A DNA stretch of 64,000 nucleotides from Streptomyces spiramyceticus (GTDB lineage Bacteria; Actinomycetota; Actinomycetes; Streptomycetales; Streptomycetaceae). Below are positions 40,753-49,944 of this stretch, piece by piece. Each line of letters starts with the position of its first letter. Position 1 is the stretch's first letter. Under the pieces are notes generated by a model. That model saw only the letters and a program-made list of their open reading frames with translations. It was not told the DNA's origin and ran no database searches. Location: positions 1,625,001-1,689,000 of the forward strand of contig NZ_JARBAX010000001.1 in assembly GCF_028807635.1 (NCBI RefSeq). Reading direction: 5' to 3'. A program made the translations under genes and the position numbers.

Positions 40753-41684
40753 TCAGTCCTTCCGGGGCGTGAGCCCGATCCTCATCCCGCGCCCCTCCGG
40801 ACCCTCCGGAATCTGCTCCCGTTCCATCTCGATCAGCTCGCACCCTGGGCAGCGGTGCGGCTCTGGCACATAGGCGAACCGGTCGCCACCCAGCGCCTCG
40901 TCCCACTCGGCCGCCCGCGTACCGCAGCCGTCACACAGGGCCTTCGTGAACGCGGAATAGGCCATCGCCTTGGCTCGGTCGAGTGCCGACCACCGTCCGT
41001 CGCCTGCGCCTGAGAATTGGCTGTGCGGGATGCCGTACGCCGCGCACAGCTCCATCTCGGCCCGGAACGCGTGGTCAGTGATCAGCCTTTTCCCAGGTCC
41101 GCTCGCATCGTCTGGTTGACCAGAAGGGCGGCCGTGAACAGAGCCTTGGCTTCCGAGTCCGGCCATACGTCCAGGAGCTCTTGGGCGTCGGACTCGGTCA
41201 TGCCAGCGACTTCAGTGCCTGCCTCATCGCACTCGATGTGGCAGGCAGCGATTAGGGCAGCAGGGAAGGTCTCGACGTTGTACTCCATGCCGGAGTCAGC
41301 CTGCGCCTCCGTCGGCGGATGATCCTTGAGCAACTGCTCCCACACCGGGCGGGGCAGGGCTCGGAAGGTGAGAGTCAGCGTCGCCTCTGCGAGAGCACGC
41401 TGCGCGTCGTCCAGGGCGCCAGCGGCGGCCAGCACTGCCGGGCGGCCTTGCACCCAGTCTTCGCGCTGATCCTCCGGCACAGCCTGGTCGATCGATACGC
41501 TCTGTGCTTCGGTGCGCGACCGTGCCAGTCCGAGGGCTGCTTCCGTGACTGCTGCCTTCAGGGCCAGATCGTCCACGATGGACAGCGTCCGCTCGGGGAG
41601 CTTGCGAGCGCGGAGGCGTGCCATTTTGGCGGCCCAGTGCGGATCACGGGCAACGGCAGCCGGCGGCGGGGCGATTGTGGACAT
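40753..41684 (-). CDS. Tail assembly chaperone GT product (by -1 frameshift)
   Basis: The second tail-chaperone frame runs to 40753. Its sequence from KRLITDHAFRAEMEL to GMRIGLTPRKD lacks its own credible start and reads on from the upstream frame if the ribosome slips -1 at 41088-41094. The joined product would be about 310 aa. It ends with CDGCGTRAAEWDEA and RCPGCELIEME, two CxxC pairs that may bind zinc. Tail chaperones coat the tape measure during assembly. Confidence 0.78.
41082..41684 (-). CDS. Tail assembly chaperone G product
   Basis: The 200-aa product starts at ATG 41684 and ends in the zero frame at 41082, directly after the slippery site. It is helical and acidic (ALTFRALPRPVWEQLLKDHP-like core, then PDSEAKALFTAALLVNQTM). 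Position between the tail-tube and tape-measure genes is the canonical G location. Confidence 0.82.
   Translation of the reverse strand: MSTIAPPPAAVARDPHWAAKMARLRARKLPERTLSIVDDLALKAAVTEAALGLARSRTEAQSVSIDQAVPEDQREDWVQGRPAVLAAAGALDDAQRALAEATLTLTFRALPRPVWEQLLKDHPPTEAQADSGMEYNVETFPAALIAACHIECDEAGTEVAGMTESDAQELLDVWPDSEAKALFTAALLVNQTMRADLGKG
41088..41094 (-). promoter_or_regulatory. -1 ribosomal frameshift site GGGAAAA
   Basis: On the minus strand the codons read CTG GGA AAA GGC TGA, so the heptamer G-GGA-AAA fits X-XXY-YYZ exactly. The alternative frame is -1, and the zero-frame stop follows two codons later. Confidence 0.85.
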
Positions 41685-41697
41685 GCGGCGCTCCCCG

Positions 41698-42195
41698 TCA
41701 GGCTGCGGCTGCGGCCGGAACGGCAGCGTCGAGGACGGGCTTGTCGGTGATGCCGAAGCTGACTTTGAACTTGGCGGGCTCCGTCGCCGTGGTGTAGCTG
41801 GCCGACCGGCTGCCGACTCGCACAGGGAAGATGTCCATCGACTTGCTACCCGCGACGTCACCCTTGCGAAGGATGACCACGAATCCTTCAACACCCTTCG
41901 AGAGCAAGGTCTCCAGGGTGTCGTCGACCCGGTCCTCGTAGAACGTGAAGGCGCTGTTGTCGGCCTTGTCCTCGCCAGGAATGTTCGAGGTGAACTCCGA
42001 GGCCATGTCCGGGGTGTCGATCGGCGCGTTCTCCAGCGCCCACCCCTCGATGTCGCTGATCGCGCCGGACAGCGTGGTGGCGTTCGTGTCGGACAGCTCG
42101 GTGCGGATCGGGATGTTGTTCTGTGCTGCGATCTGCTTGAGGAAGTAGAACTTTGTGACACCGCGGCGCATGAACCGCTGTTGTGTGGTGCTCAC
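41698..42195 (-). CDS. Major tail (tube) protein
   Basis: The 165-aa product starts at GTG 42195 after GGAGAG. It contains KSMDIFPVRVGSRSA and EGFVVILRKGDVAGS, a pattern I recall from actinophage tail-tube proteins. It precedes the tail chaperones, the normal order. Confidence 0.78.
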   Translation of the reverse strand: MSTTQQRFMRRGVTKFYFLKQIAAQNNIPIRTELSDTNATTLSGAISDIEGWALENAPIDTPDMASEFTSNIPGEDKADNSAFTFYEDRVDDTLETLLSKGVEGFVVILRKGDVAGSKSMDIFPVRVGSRSASYTTATEPAKFKVSFGITDKPVLDAAVPAAAAA

Positions 42196-42350
42196 TGACT
42201 CTCGCTCTCCGGGGACAGCCCCGAGAGCGCGCACCGGAGGCCCGTCCCCAAGTCGTCGCACAGTGCGAACGGTGAAAGGGGAATCGGCCCGTGCCGGCGA
42301 ACTTGGCCGGGCGTCCGCGAGGGGCCTCCGCGGTGAGGGTGCAGTACGGA

Positions 42351-42788
42351 TCAGGAGTTGAGCGTGGTCACTTCGATCACATACCGCTGTACGTAACTGT
42401 ATACGCCGCTCGCGACAGTGACGCCCTCCTCCTTTTCCAAGGTGCGCTGCATGACTGCGCATCCAGGAACCGTCAACTCCGAGGAGTAAGCTCCGCTCGT
42501 CTTGCGCGCGAGCACGGCTGCCCTGACCTTGTCTGCCATCCATTCAGCCTGCTCAGCCGTCCCGGCAACACAAGTCACCTGCAGTAGCACGCGTGCGTCC
42601 GCATCCGGTTCTCCGTACGGCGGCCCACCGGTCGTAACGCCGAGCGGATACAGCACGGTGTAAGGCAACTGGGTGCCAGAGGGGGCACTTGAGGCTGTGG
42701 GCGCAGTGCCGTAGCCGCAGCTACGTGCGGTGGCAGCAGCGAGCATGCGCTGCACGGCCGTCGATACTTCACGTCCTGATACCGGCAT
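42351..42788 (-). CDS. Tail terminator-like protein
   Basis: The 145-aa product has a GAGGAGGAG site before the ATG and the alpha/beta pattern of tail-completion proteins (PYTVLYPLGVTTGGPPYGEP, then DADARVLLQVTCVAGTAEQA). Its place between the head-tail connectors and the tail tube supports the role. Confidence 0.75.
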   Translation of the reverse strand: MPVSGREVSTAVQRMLAAATARSCGYGTAPTASSAPSGTQLPYTVLYPLGVTTGGPPYGEPDADARVLLQVTCVAGTAEQAEWMADKVRAAVLARKTSGAYSSELTVPGCAVMQRTLEKEEGVTVASGVYSYVQRYVIEVTTLNS

Positions 42789-43038
42789 CTACTCCTCCTC
42801 GCTCTCACTGATGCGACTGACGATCACGTTGGCGTCCAGGTCGGACAGGGCATACCGCAACATGCCCGCGCGGTCCCATGTGGCCATGTCCTGTGGCGAT
42901 GCACCGATCAACAGCCCTATCTCTCCGTCGTCGTCGACGACCTCGGCGCACAGCACCAGCCTGGGACAGCAGGCCCATGCTGTGTTGTTGGCACACGTCG
43001 GCCACTGCCTGGTGCAGCGCGTTGCTCAGCGAGCTCAC
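42789..43038 (-). pseudogene. Head-tail connector-region gene, apparently frameshifted
   Basis: From GTG 43038 the frame reads SSLSNALHQAVADVCQQHSM and then turns Arg-rich after about residue 25. The sensible continuation lies one frame away: RLVLCAEVVDDDGEIGLLIG, ending ESEEE at 42789. The switch is near 42960-42966, within a TCCCAGG run. The most likely explanation is a one-base change or a sequencing error. A programmed shift is possible. The start overlaps the previous stop (GTGA). Confidence 0.62.
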
Positions 43039-43472
43039 AAGCCATCTCCGACCGAATCGGCGAGAGCCGCGACAAACAGAGGCCGAATCTCCTCGACGGC
43101 TGGGCCGACATGGGGAAATGGGGGCTGGTTGTAAATGCGTCCGAGACTGTCCGCGCCAACGAAGCCGTACTCAAGCCGCCGGGCCTGCGGCTTGTTCGTG
43201 CCGACCGTGGCCGTCACCGTCACGCCATCAGTGGAGAGCTCGTGCGTCCAGCTCCGGCGGTAGTCCCCGGTAGGGGCGTTCGGCCCCGGCCTCCCGGACG
43301 CCTTGGCCTTGATCCTGGTCTCCAACAGCATCGCGTGGTGCTGCACCACTGACGCTGTCTCCGCCAGCGTCCGCACCGCGCGGCCGTCCAGCTCGGCGGC
43401 AATCTGCGCCGCGTTGCTGTAGGCGCCGGCACGGGGGTGGGCGTTCGGGTGTGGATTACGGGGCGATGCCAC
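43035..43472 (-). CDS. HK97 gp10-like head-tail connector
   Basis: The 145-aa product starts at GTG 43472, 7 nt after GAGGAG, overlapping the end of the previous gene. ARRLEYGFVGADSLGRIYNQ followed by PPFPHVGPAV is typical of gp10-like proteins, which often end with a phenylalanine-proline motif near the C-terminus. Confidence 0.78.
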   Translation of the reverse strand: MASPRNPHPNAHPRAGAYSNAAQIAAELDGRAVRTLAETASVVQHHAMLLETRIKAKASGRPGPNAPTGDYRRSWTHELSTDGVTVTATVGTNKPQARRLEYGFVGADSLGRIYNQPPFPHVGPAVEEIRPLFVAALADSVGDGL

Positions 43473-43875
43473 CGGTCGACTCCTCGGGCTCGTCAAACTC
43501 CCCCCGCGCCCACTGCTGCAACTGGGCAAGCACCGCTGCCGTGTAGCCGTGCTCCCCACCGCTGAGGTCCACACGATTCATCGCGGCACGCTCCAGCAGC
43601 GAGGCGTCGATGGCCGAGAGGAACCGAGCGGCCGCCTCCCCCGGGTCGAACGGCTCACCAATGGCGACGCGCGCACATCCATCGAAGTCGGCTGTCGTCC
43701 TCGCCGGCGACAGCTGGAGAACGACCTGAGCGGGCTGCCCGGCAGCCTGGTGCACCGCGTACCCAGAGACGTAGCGCGAGTAGTCGACGTCACCGATCAT
43801 CAACGAGCCTGTTCTGCCGCTCGTGGATATACGAACGTGCCGGACGTCGGACGGCTGGGTGTCCGTGATCTCCAT
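43456..43875 (-). CDS. Hypothetical head-tail junction protein
   Basis: The 139-aa product has a beta-rich centre (GSLMIGDVDYSRYVSGYAVH then AQVVLQLSPARTT). It overlaps the gp10-like gene by 17 nt in another frame. No family is named. Confidence 0.65.
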   Translation of the reverse strand: MEITDTQPSDVRHVRISTSGRTGSLMIGDVDYSRYVSGYAVHQAAGQPAQVVLQLSPARTTADFDGCARVAIGEPFDPGEAAARFLSAIDASLLERAAMNRVDLSGGEHGYTAAVLAQLQQWARGEFDEPEESTGGIAP

Positions 43876-43913
43876 GCATCGAGCGTATGCGCGGTGCCGG
43901 ACACCCCCAGCCG

Positions 43914-44339
43914 CTACGACGGCGCGGTGACCTCATCCAGACGGGTCACGCGCACCAGCTCGACCGTGGACGCCTCGGACGGATCGAGGACCTGCCAGAC
44001 GCGCCCAATGGTCGCCGAGTTCTCGGACTTGGCGACCGTCACCTCAACTCGGTCGTACCGCGCAGGCACCGGGGCCGCGAGCGGAGTAAGCAGCCGATAC
44101 CAGGAAACCGTGTCATCGAGCCATTGACGTCCGACGATGCCTTCTGCGGTCACCTGACCGTGCCCAGAGAGCACCGCTCCGGGGCCCTCGTAGATGACGT
44201 CGACAGGCACGTTCCCGAGCAGGCCGGTCACCGGATCGAGCGGCGCACTACCTGTGGGTCGGGAGATCTTTACCGTGTCCACGAGCAGCTTGCTCTCCAG
44301 CTGCGCGCGTACCTCCTCGGGATCGATGCTGGTCGTCAT
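43914..44339 (-). CDS. Head-tail connector paralogue 2 (DUF6093-like)
   Basis: The 141-aa product is a clear paralogue of the preceding gene: both share DDTxSxYRLLTPLAAPV and the closing VxDxSExST core. The ATG overlaps the upstream stop by 4 nt. It is probably a connector ring protein. Confidence 0.74.
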   Translation of the reverse strand: MTTSIDPEEVRAQLESKLLVDTVKISRPTGSAPLDPVTGLLGNVPVDVIYEGPGAVLSGHGQVTAEGIVGRQWLDDTVSWYRLLTPLAAPVPARYDRVEVTVAKSENSATIGRVWQVLDPSEASTVELVRVTRLDEVTAPS

Positions 44340-44773
44340 GCCGTTGCTCCCGTTCGCTGGGTGTTCTGGTCGACCCAGGTGGTCCTGACGACGCTCAGCG
44401 TCGAGGTCTCGCTGATGTCGACGACGCGCCAGGTGCGGCCGATCGCCGCTTCGTCGTCGGCCTCGACGACACTGACGCTGTCCTCGCGGGAGGCAACGGG
44501 CGCCGCCAGAGGAGTGAGCAGTCGGTAGCGGGACGGTGTGTCGTCCACGTACGCCTGACCGGCCAGGTGCAGGACGACGGACGGTCCACCGGTTGGGAAG
44601 ACGGCCCCCGGCCCCTCGTACACCATCACCGGCGGGCCAGGCTCGTACTGGCCGGTGTCCGGGTTGAAGACCGGCTCGCCCTTCCGCTCGATGCGGACCT
44701 TGTTGGTGAGGATCTTTCTCTCGACGATCGCGCTGACGGCCCCCAGAGTCAGCCCTTCAGACGGCGCGTTCAT
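44336..44773 (-). CDS. Head-tail connector paralogue 1 (DUF6093-like)
   Basis: The 145-aa product (ATG 44773, weak AAGG site) is paralogous to its downstream neighbour. An upstream extension reads GTKKLKLGNYS and SEIALRLKG and may be true coding sequence, in which case the start is GTG 44857. That extension is part of the inverted-repeat homology described for 44824-47190. Confidence 0.72.
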   Translation of the reverse strand: MNAPSEGLTLGAVSAIVERKILTNKVRIERKGEPVFNPDTGQYEPGPPVMVYEGPGAVFPTGGPSVVLHLAGQAYVDDTPSRYRLLTPLAAPVASREDSVSVVEADDEAAIGRTWRVVDISETSTLSVVRTTWVDQNTQRTGATA

Positions 44774-44823
44774 GCCTTTGAGCCTAAGCGCGATCTCTGA
44801 CAGCTCAGCCGTGTAGACGATCG

Positions 44824-44880
44824 AGTAATTCCCCAACTTCAGCTTCTTCGTCCCCACAGGACCCACACGGAGATGACGGT
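44824..44880. repeat. Left arm of imperfect inverted repeat flanking the hemopexin cassette
   Basis: GTAATTCCCCAACTTC (from 44825) and the next about 40 bp match the minus strand of 47125-47190 at roughly three positions in four. Confidence 0.5.
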
Positions 44881-45155
44881 GCCGAGAGCGGGCGCCCGAG
44901 GAATAGCAGAAAGCGTCCTTGCCCAAAGAGTTGGACTTGGTTTCGGGGCTCGATCCTGGCAGGGCCCTGGCATCGCCAACGCGAGGCTTTCCCGGAACTG
45001 CGGGCTGCCCAGGTGTTCTTGTGCCTTCCAGCCAATTTCGCTACGGACAGTGTCTAGTTCATTGCTTGGTGTATCCGATTGGTGGCGTGCCGGTCTAGGT
45101 TCGCTGCGGCATGGGCGGGATGCCCCATGCCGACCGCTGTCGGGAAGGGCTGCAT

Positions 45156-46952
45156 ATGCCGAAATCGCACACCACGTCCGCCGAGCGCCTGGACAACCTG
45201 CGAGCCACACTGTCAGGGGCCCGCGCAGACACGCGCGCGAGCCGCCGGATGCGGCTCAGCCGTGGCAGCAACCTGCTGACCGGGGTGCTGCTGCACGCCG
45301 CCGCCCGCCTGGACGAGGACCTGGAACTGACCGACCTCGAACAGCGCCTGGTCAATTCCCTGCGTAGGGTGCTGCCCGACGAGGAGATCGCCGCCTGGGG
45401 CCGGGAGTACAAGGAGCAGGTGGCTGCCCGCGGGTCCGTCGACCTCTTCCCGGCCGCGATCGCCGACCTGCCGGTCAAGACCGGCTTCGCCCTGGCCGAC
45501 CTGGTCGCCGCCGTTCCCGGTCTGGCCGAGGAGATCCTCGCCCAGCCGAACGTGGCGGTCATCGACGTCAGCCAGCCGCCCGGCCCGGACGGCTACGACA
45601 CGCAGGAGTTCACCACCGCGCAGGCCGAGTACGGCACCGCCGTCACCATCCTGACCGGCCCGCCGCTGCCCCAGGAACTGCGCGCGGCGCCGATCCCGGC
45701 CAGGCTTCGACTGTCTCGCTTCCGCTGCGAGAGGCAGGCCACCGACTCAATCTTCAATCCTGCCAACGAGATCTACTGGGTCACCAGCGCGGGCAGCGAC
45801 ACCGGCGCCAAGACAACCTACGACTCGGGCGTCTTCAACGACATCTACACCGGCTCCCAGCGCACATTCGATGGCGACGCCTACCTGTTCAACGGCAGCG
45901 TGCGGCATAACCTGACCTGGCACATCCAGTGCTGGGAGCAAGACGACAGCGACACCGCCTTCTACCGGGACCTGCGCAAGGGCCTGGAAGACATCGCCGA
46001 ATACTGCATCGACGCCGCCGTCCAGCTCACCGAGGACGGCGACGACGACGCCGAGGGCGGAGCCGGCCTCGGCGCCCTGATCGCGCTGGCCGCCGCGCTG
46101 CTGGCCTGGCTGGTCGGGCTGATCACCAACCAAGACGACATGGTCAGGGAACGCACCTACGGCATGGACAAAAGGGCGCTGTACGCCCTGCTCAACCAGC
46201 CCGGACGCGAGGACTGGTGGAGCTTCGACGGCGGCGCCAATGGCCGCCACAAGCTGTGGATCCAGTGGGCGGCAACCAAAGGCGGCCAGGTACACGCCGC
46301 AGTGCGCCGCAACGCCACCCACACCTACCTCTTCCACGGCGACCAGGTCGTGAAGTACAACACCTCCACCGAGCGGCTCGACCAAGGGCCCCTGCCGATC
46401 AGCGACGCCTTCCGCGCACTGCGCGGCACCCCCTTCGCCCGCCCCACGACCGCGGTGGAACTACCCAAGATCCCAGCTCCTTGGGTCACCAAGGGCCTCA
46501 TCACCGACACCGGAACCGCCGATGACCGCATCTGCCTATTCTCCGGGGCCGACTGCCTGATCTACCGCATCGACAGCAACCGCATCGAAGCCGGCCCACT
46601 CCCCATGAGCCAGCTCTTCCCCGCCGCCAAACTCTGGATCTTCGCCTTCGTGCCCGAGGCGGTCTGCCGGATCAACAACGACGAGGTATACCTGTTCTGG
46701 GGGGAGCACTACCGGCGCTACAACCAGGCCAACGACACCATCGGCGGCGAGACCAGCATTGCCGCCGGCTGGCCCGGCCTGGCCGCCGCCTCAGTCCCCC
46801 CGCACGTGATCGCCGCCGTACAGAAGGACGCCGGCCGCTACTACTTCTTCCAAGGCACGCGGTACGTGCGCTACCGGGCCTCCGGCGAAGCCGTCGAAGC
46901 CAAGCACAGCATCCTTGACGGCTGGCCCGGCCTGAAGAACACCGACTGGTGA
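45156..46952 (+). CDS. Hemopexin-repeat protein, opposite-strand cargo in the late module
   Basis: The 598-aa product starts at ATG 45156 after GGGAAGGG. Residues 1-330 are unlike any family I know, with one hydrophobic segment (LGALIALAAALLAWLVGLI, about residues 306-324). The C-terminal part has at least four hemopexin-like blades: YLFHGDQVVKYNTSTERLDQ, ICLFSGADCLIYRIDSN, YLFWGEHYRRYNQANDTI and YYFFQGTRYVRYRA. Hemopexin blades mediate protein or metal binding, and occur in insecticidal photopexin-like toxins. It lies on the plus strand between connectors and the MuF-like gene, so it is not a structural gene. Confidence 0.75.
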   Translation: MPKSHTTSAERLDNLRATLSGARADTRASRRMRLSRGSNLLTGVLLHAAARLDEDLELTDLEQRLVNSLRRVLPDEEIAAWGREYKEQVAARGSVDLFPAAIADLPVKTGFALADLVAAVPGLAEEILAQPNVAVIDVSQPPGPDGYDTQEFTTAQAEYGTAVTILTGPPLPQELRAAPIPARLRLSRFRCERQATDSIFNPANEIYWVTSAGSDTGAKTTYDSGVFNDIYTGSQRTFDGDAYLFNGSVRHNLTWHIQCWEQDDSDTAFYRDLRKGLEDIAEYCIDAAVQLTEDGDDDAEGGAGLGALIALAAALLAWLVGLITNQDDMVRERTYGMDKRALYALLNQPGREDWWSFDGGANGRHKLWIQWAATKGGQVHAAVRRNATHTYLFHGDQVVKYNTSTERLDQGPLPISDAFRALRGTPFARPTTAVELPKIPAPWVTKGLITDTGTADDRICLFSGADCLIYRIDSNRIEAGPLPMSQLFPAAKLWIFAFVPEAVCRINNDEVYLFWGEHYRRYNQANDTIGGETSIAAGWPGLAAASVPPHVIAAVQKDAGRYYFFQGTRYVRYRASGEAVEAKHSILDGWPGLKNTDW

Positions 46953-47319
46953 CCCACCCCACGGATCCGTAGAACTCCCCAGAGGCGCCGCCCCTGCAGC
47001 GATTGGCATAGGCAAATCTGGGCCCGTGTGACTTCGGCCCTCACGACCTGATTGTGGTCGAGGGGGCCGACGTTGCTGTATCACCGGGCGGCCCGAGAGT
47101 TGCGACGTTCCCCTGGCCACTACGGAGTCAACTCCGTGCTCCCCATGGGGACGCTCAAGAAGTTCGGGCTGGGGAATTACACGAACTTCCACCGGCCGCC
47201 TATGGTCATGCGCTGGCGCTGTAGGTCTGGCCCGCACCGCGCTGAGGGCGCCAACAAGCCCGGGTCGCAGCCCCGGACCTCCGTAAGGAGCATCGGCGCT
47301 CCGGCTGCTTAGGGCCGGA
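46953..47319. other. Spacer between hemopexin gene and MuF-like gene
   Basis: No convincing gene. It contains the right repeat arm. A 38-codon minus frame ending TIGGRWKFV has no support beyond being open. Confidence 0.45.
47125..47190. repeat. Right arm of imperfect inverted repeat flanking the hemopexin cassette
   Basis: On the plus strand this reads GTLKKFGLGNYTNF. The left arm read on the minus strand gives GTKKLKLGNYS, so the two arms are related at both DNA and peptide level. Confidence 0.5.
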
Positions 47320-48138
47320 TCAAGCCTGTCCCTCTGGACGGGGCCCGAACCCGCGACGACATCGCGGGTGGGAGATCGGCCACTCCGCTGCTTCCTCCAC
47401 GCTTCGGAGTGTCCGGTTCGCCTTGTCCGGGTCCTGGTGGCTGGTCCAGCCACAGTCAAAGCCGTCGAAGACCTCGACGTAAGCCACCCCTGCCTGACGT
47501 GTGCGGTTGAGTGTGCCCGCGTTGTAGGCCACCGCGCTCTTGGCGAGGGTCGCGGCTTCCGCCCAGGCCCGCACCGGAACGTGCGCACCGTTCCGGTAGA
47601 CGACGTGAGTCAGCTTGTGCTCGGCCGCCAGCCGGTCGGCCAGGTTCTTCGCGGCCTGCCTGGCGGTCATGTTGCCCGCCGCGAGCAGCGGTACCTCGCG
47701 GCGGGCTGCCGCTCGGGCGGCGCGGTAGAACTTACTGGCCATGCGCTCCGCCTCCTGGGAGCGGCGCAGGAAGTCGCCGTAGGAGTCGGCGGCCAGGGAC
47801 AACAGGGCGTCGCGGTGGAACGTGGTCCAGGTGAAGTTCAGGCCGAGCTCGCGTGCGGCGGCAAGCGCCCCTTGCTCATACAGGTGCGGCAACTGGCGCT
47901 GCACGAATGCGGCGGCCTCCTGGCCAACTTCGCGACGGAACACTTCGATCGCCCTCTTGAACTCTTCCAGAGTGATCACAACGTGGCGGCCGCGGGGCTG
48001 CCGCTCCATGGTCTCCAGTACGCGCCGCTGCCGGGCGGCGAGCCGCTGCCACGCTTCTTCGAGCACCGCGCCGACACGGCGCGCGATCTCGTCCGGATCC
48101 CCAGGAGTCAGCGGGGGCCACGCGTAGGCCACGCTCAC
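47320..48138 (-). CDS. MuF-like minor capsid protein
   Basis: The 272-aa product has a helical N-terminus and the MuF C-terminal signature: VEVFDGFDCGWTSHQDPDK, then WPISHPRCRRGFGPR. MuF proteins act in capsid assembly and genome packaging. GTG 48138 overlaps the previous stop. Confidence 0.82.
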   Translation of the reverse strand: MSVAYAWPPLTPGDPDEIARRVGAVLEEAWQRLAARQRRVLETMERQPRGRHVVITLEEFKRAIEVFRREVGQEAAAFVQRQLPHLYEQGALAAARELGLNFTWTTFHRDALLSLAADSYGDFLRRSQEAERMASKFYRAARAAARREVPLLAAGNMTARQAAKNLADRLAAEHKLTHVVYRNGAHVPVRAWAEAATLAKSAVAYNAGTLNRTRQAGVAYVEVFDGFDCGWTSHQDPDKANRTLRSVEEAAEWPISHPRCRRGFGPRPEGQA

Positions 48139-48461
48139 CGGCTCCGATGGGCGGGGACGATTGGCGCGGTCACCAGGTCGACGCCCGGCTCGCCAGCGGC
48201 CGGATCGTCAGGTGCGGGGATGTCGGGGAGCGCGGTGATCTGCCGTTCCAGTCCGGCAAGGTTGTTGCTCTGGTCGATGGTGACCACGCCATCCACGGTC
48301 ATGCGCAGCGGTTCCGCCAGCAGGCGGGCCCTTCGCTCCGACAGGACCTCGCCGGCCACGAGGCGGGCGCTGCCAAGGCGCGCGTAGCGGGTTGAGAGGT
48401 GAGCCTGATCAGTGGACGGGCCGAGCTGTGCGAGCAGCCACGCGAGGACAGGAGTGTTCAC
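48135..48461 (-). CDS. Hypothetical head-region protein
   Basis: The 108-aa product has an N-terminal helix (MNTPVLAWLLAQLGPSTDQA) and a Pro/Asp-rich C-terminus. It lies between the Pro-Glu repeat protein and MuF. No family is named. Confidence 0.62.
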   Translation of the reverse strand: MNTPVLAWLLAQLGPSTDQAHLSTRYARLGSARLVAGEVLSERRARLLAEPLRMTVDGVVTIDQSNNLAGLERQITALPDIPAPDDPAAGEPGVDLVTAPIVPAHRSR

Positions 48462-48521
48462 GGGTGTCTCCAGCAGGAATGGGAGACCACCGGCCCTAGA
48501 TGGGGCCGGTGGTCGGGGGTG

Positions 48522-48874
<353 letters not shown>

Positions 48875-48878
<4 letters not shown>

Positions 48879-49930
48879 AGCACCTTCGCCACGAGGTGAG
48901 CTCGCGGGTCGTGCATGACCGGCATGGCAGAGGCGTTGACCTTGGTCCAGATGCGGATCGGGTCAGCGTCGACGTCCCGGGTGACGACGATGCCGGGAGC
49001 CTCTTCCCGCTCGATCTCCGGGTTCTTGCCGGACGACAGGACGATGGAATCCGCGTTCAGTCCCCACTGCACGTTCGCCCACTTCTGGCGCTGCGGCGGC
49101 ACGTAGATGTACCGGTCGTCCGGGATCGGCTTGACCCACACGCCATCGACGCGGACCTGCCCCTTGTAAAGGCGGATAGGCGGCAGACCGTACTCGATGC
49201 GCACCGAGTTGACCTGATCCGGGGTGAGGGAAGAGGTCGGCGTCGTCGACGGGTTGACCGACTTGTAGTAAGCGGCACGGTAGGCGTTGTTGGCCGCCCA
49301 CGTGTTCACAACGCGGCGCGAAGTCAGGGCGAACTCCGGGCTCGGAGAGCCGATGTCCTCCAGGTACTGGAGCCAGCCGAGTTCGTCGCGGATCGCGTCC
49401 GCCGTCGGGTCCGACCACAGCTTGGGAGCGGTCGGCATGTTCTCGGCGGGGACACCGAAGTCGACCTCGGTGATGTAGTTGTTCTCGTTGACGGTCAGCT
49501 TGCCGTCCAGCAGAACGTCCGCGGCCGCGAGCTCGATGCGGCCCTTGGTCGCCTCCACGTGCCGCTCGGTGTCGTTGTAGAGGTTCTTCACCAGCCGCTC
49601 GGCATCGGCACCCCGCTGCATCTCGTCGAGGATGATCTCCTGCTCGCTCACCGTGAGCTTCTGCGAGATGACGGGCAGGCCGCCCTTGCGCGTGGTCTCC
49701 CACGCTTCGCGGGTCGCGATCGGCGCCGAGGCGTCGTACGCCCGGAACTTCGCTGCGTTTACGTAGCGGCCGGAGTCCGTGATCTCCCACAGGGTGCTCT
49801 GGAGCTTGAGGTCAGGGAAGACGGCTCCCTCACCCGTGGTGAGCGTCCACTCCGCCGGCGTCGGCACCGCGCGGGCGAATACCGTCAGATCGCGGGTGGT
49901 GACGTCCTTGATCAGGTCTTGAAGGGACAT
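48875..49930 (-). CDS. Major capsid protein (lambda E-like)
   Basis: The 351-aa product has the E-type pattern: VISQKLTVSEQEIILDEMQR, then VLLDGKLTVNENNY and the C-terminal LNADSIVLSSGKNPEIERE with VTRDVDADPIRIWTKVNASA. It follows the decoration gene in reading order, the usual lambda-like order. Confidence 0.88.
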
Positions 49931-49944
49931 GGTTCAGCAGCTCC

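Noticed and set aside
42789..43038. Programmed frameshift in this gene.
   Set aside because: The site does not fit a known slippery heptamer and the shift is in the other direction from the usual -1; mutation or sequencing error is simpler.
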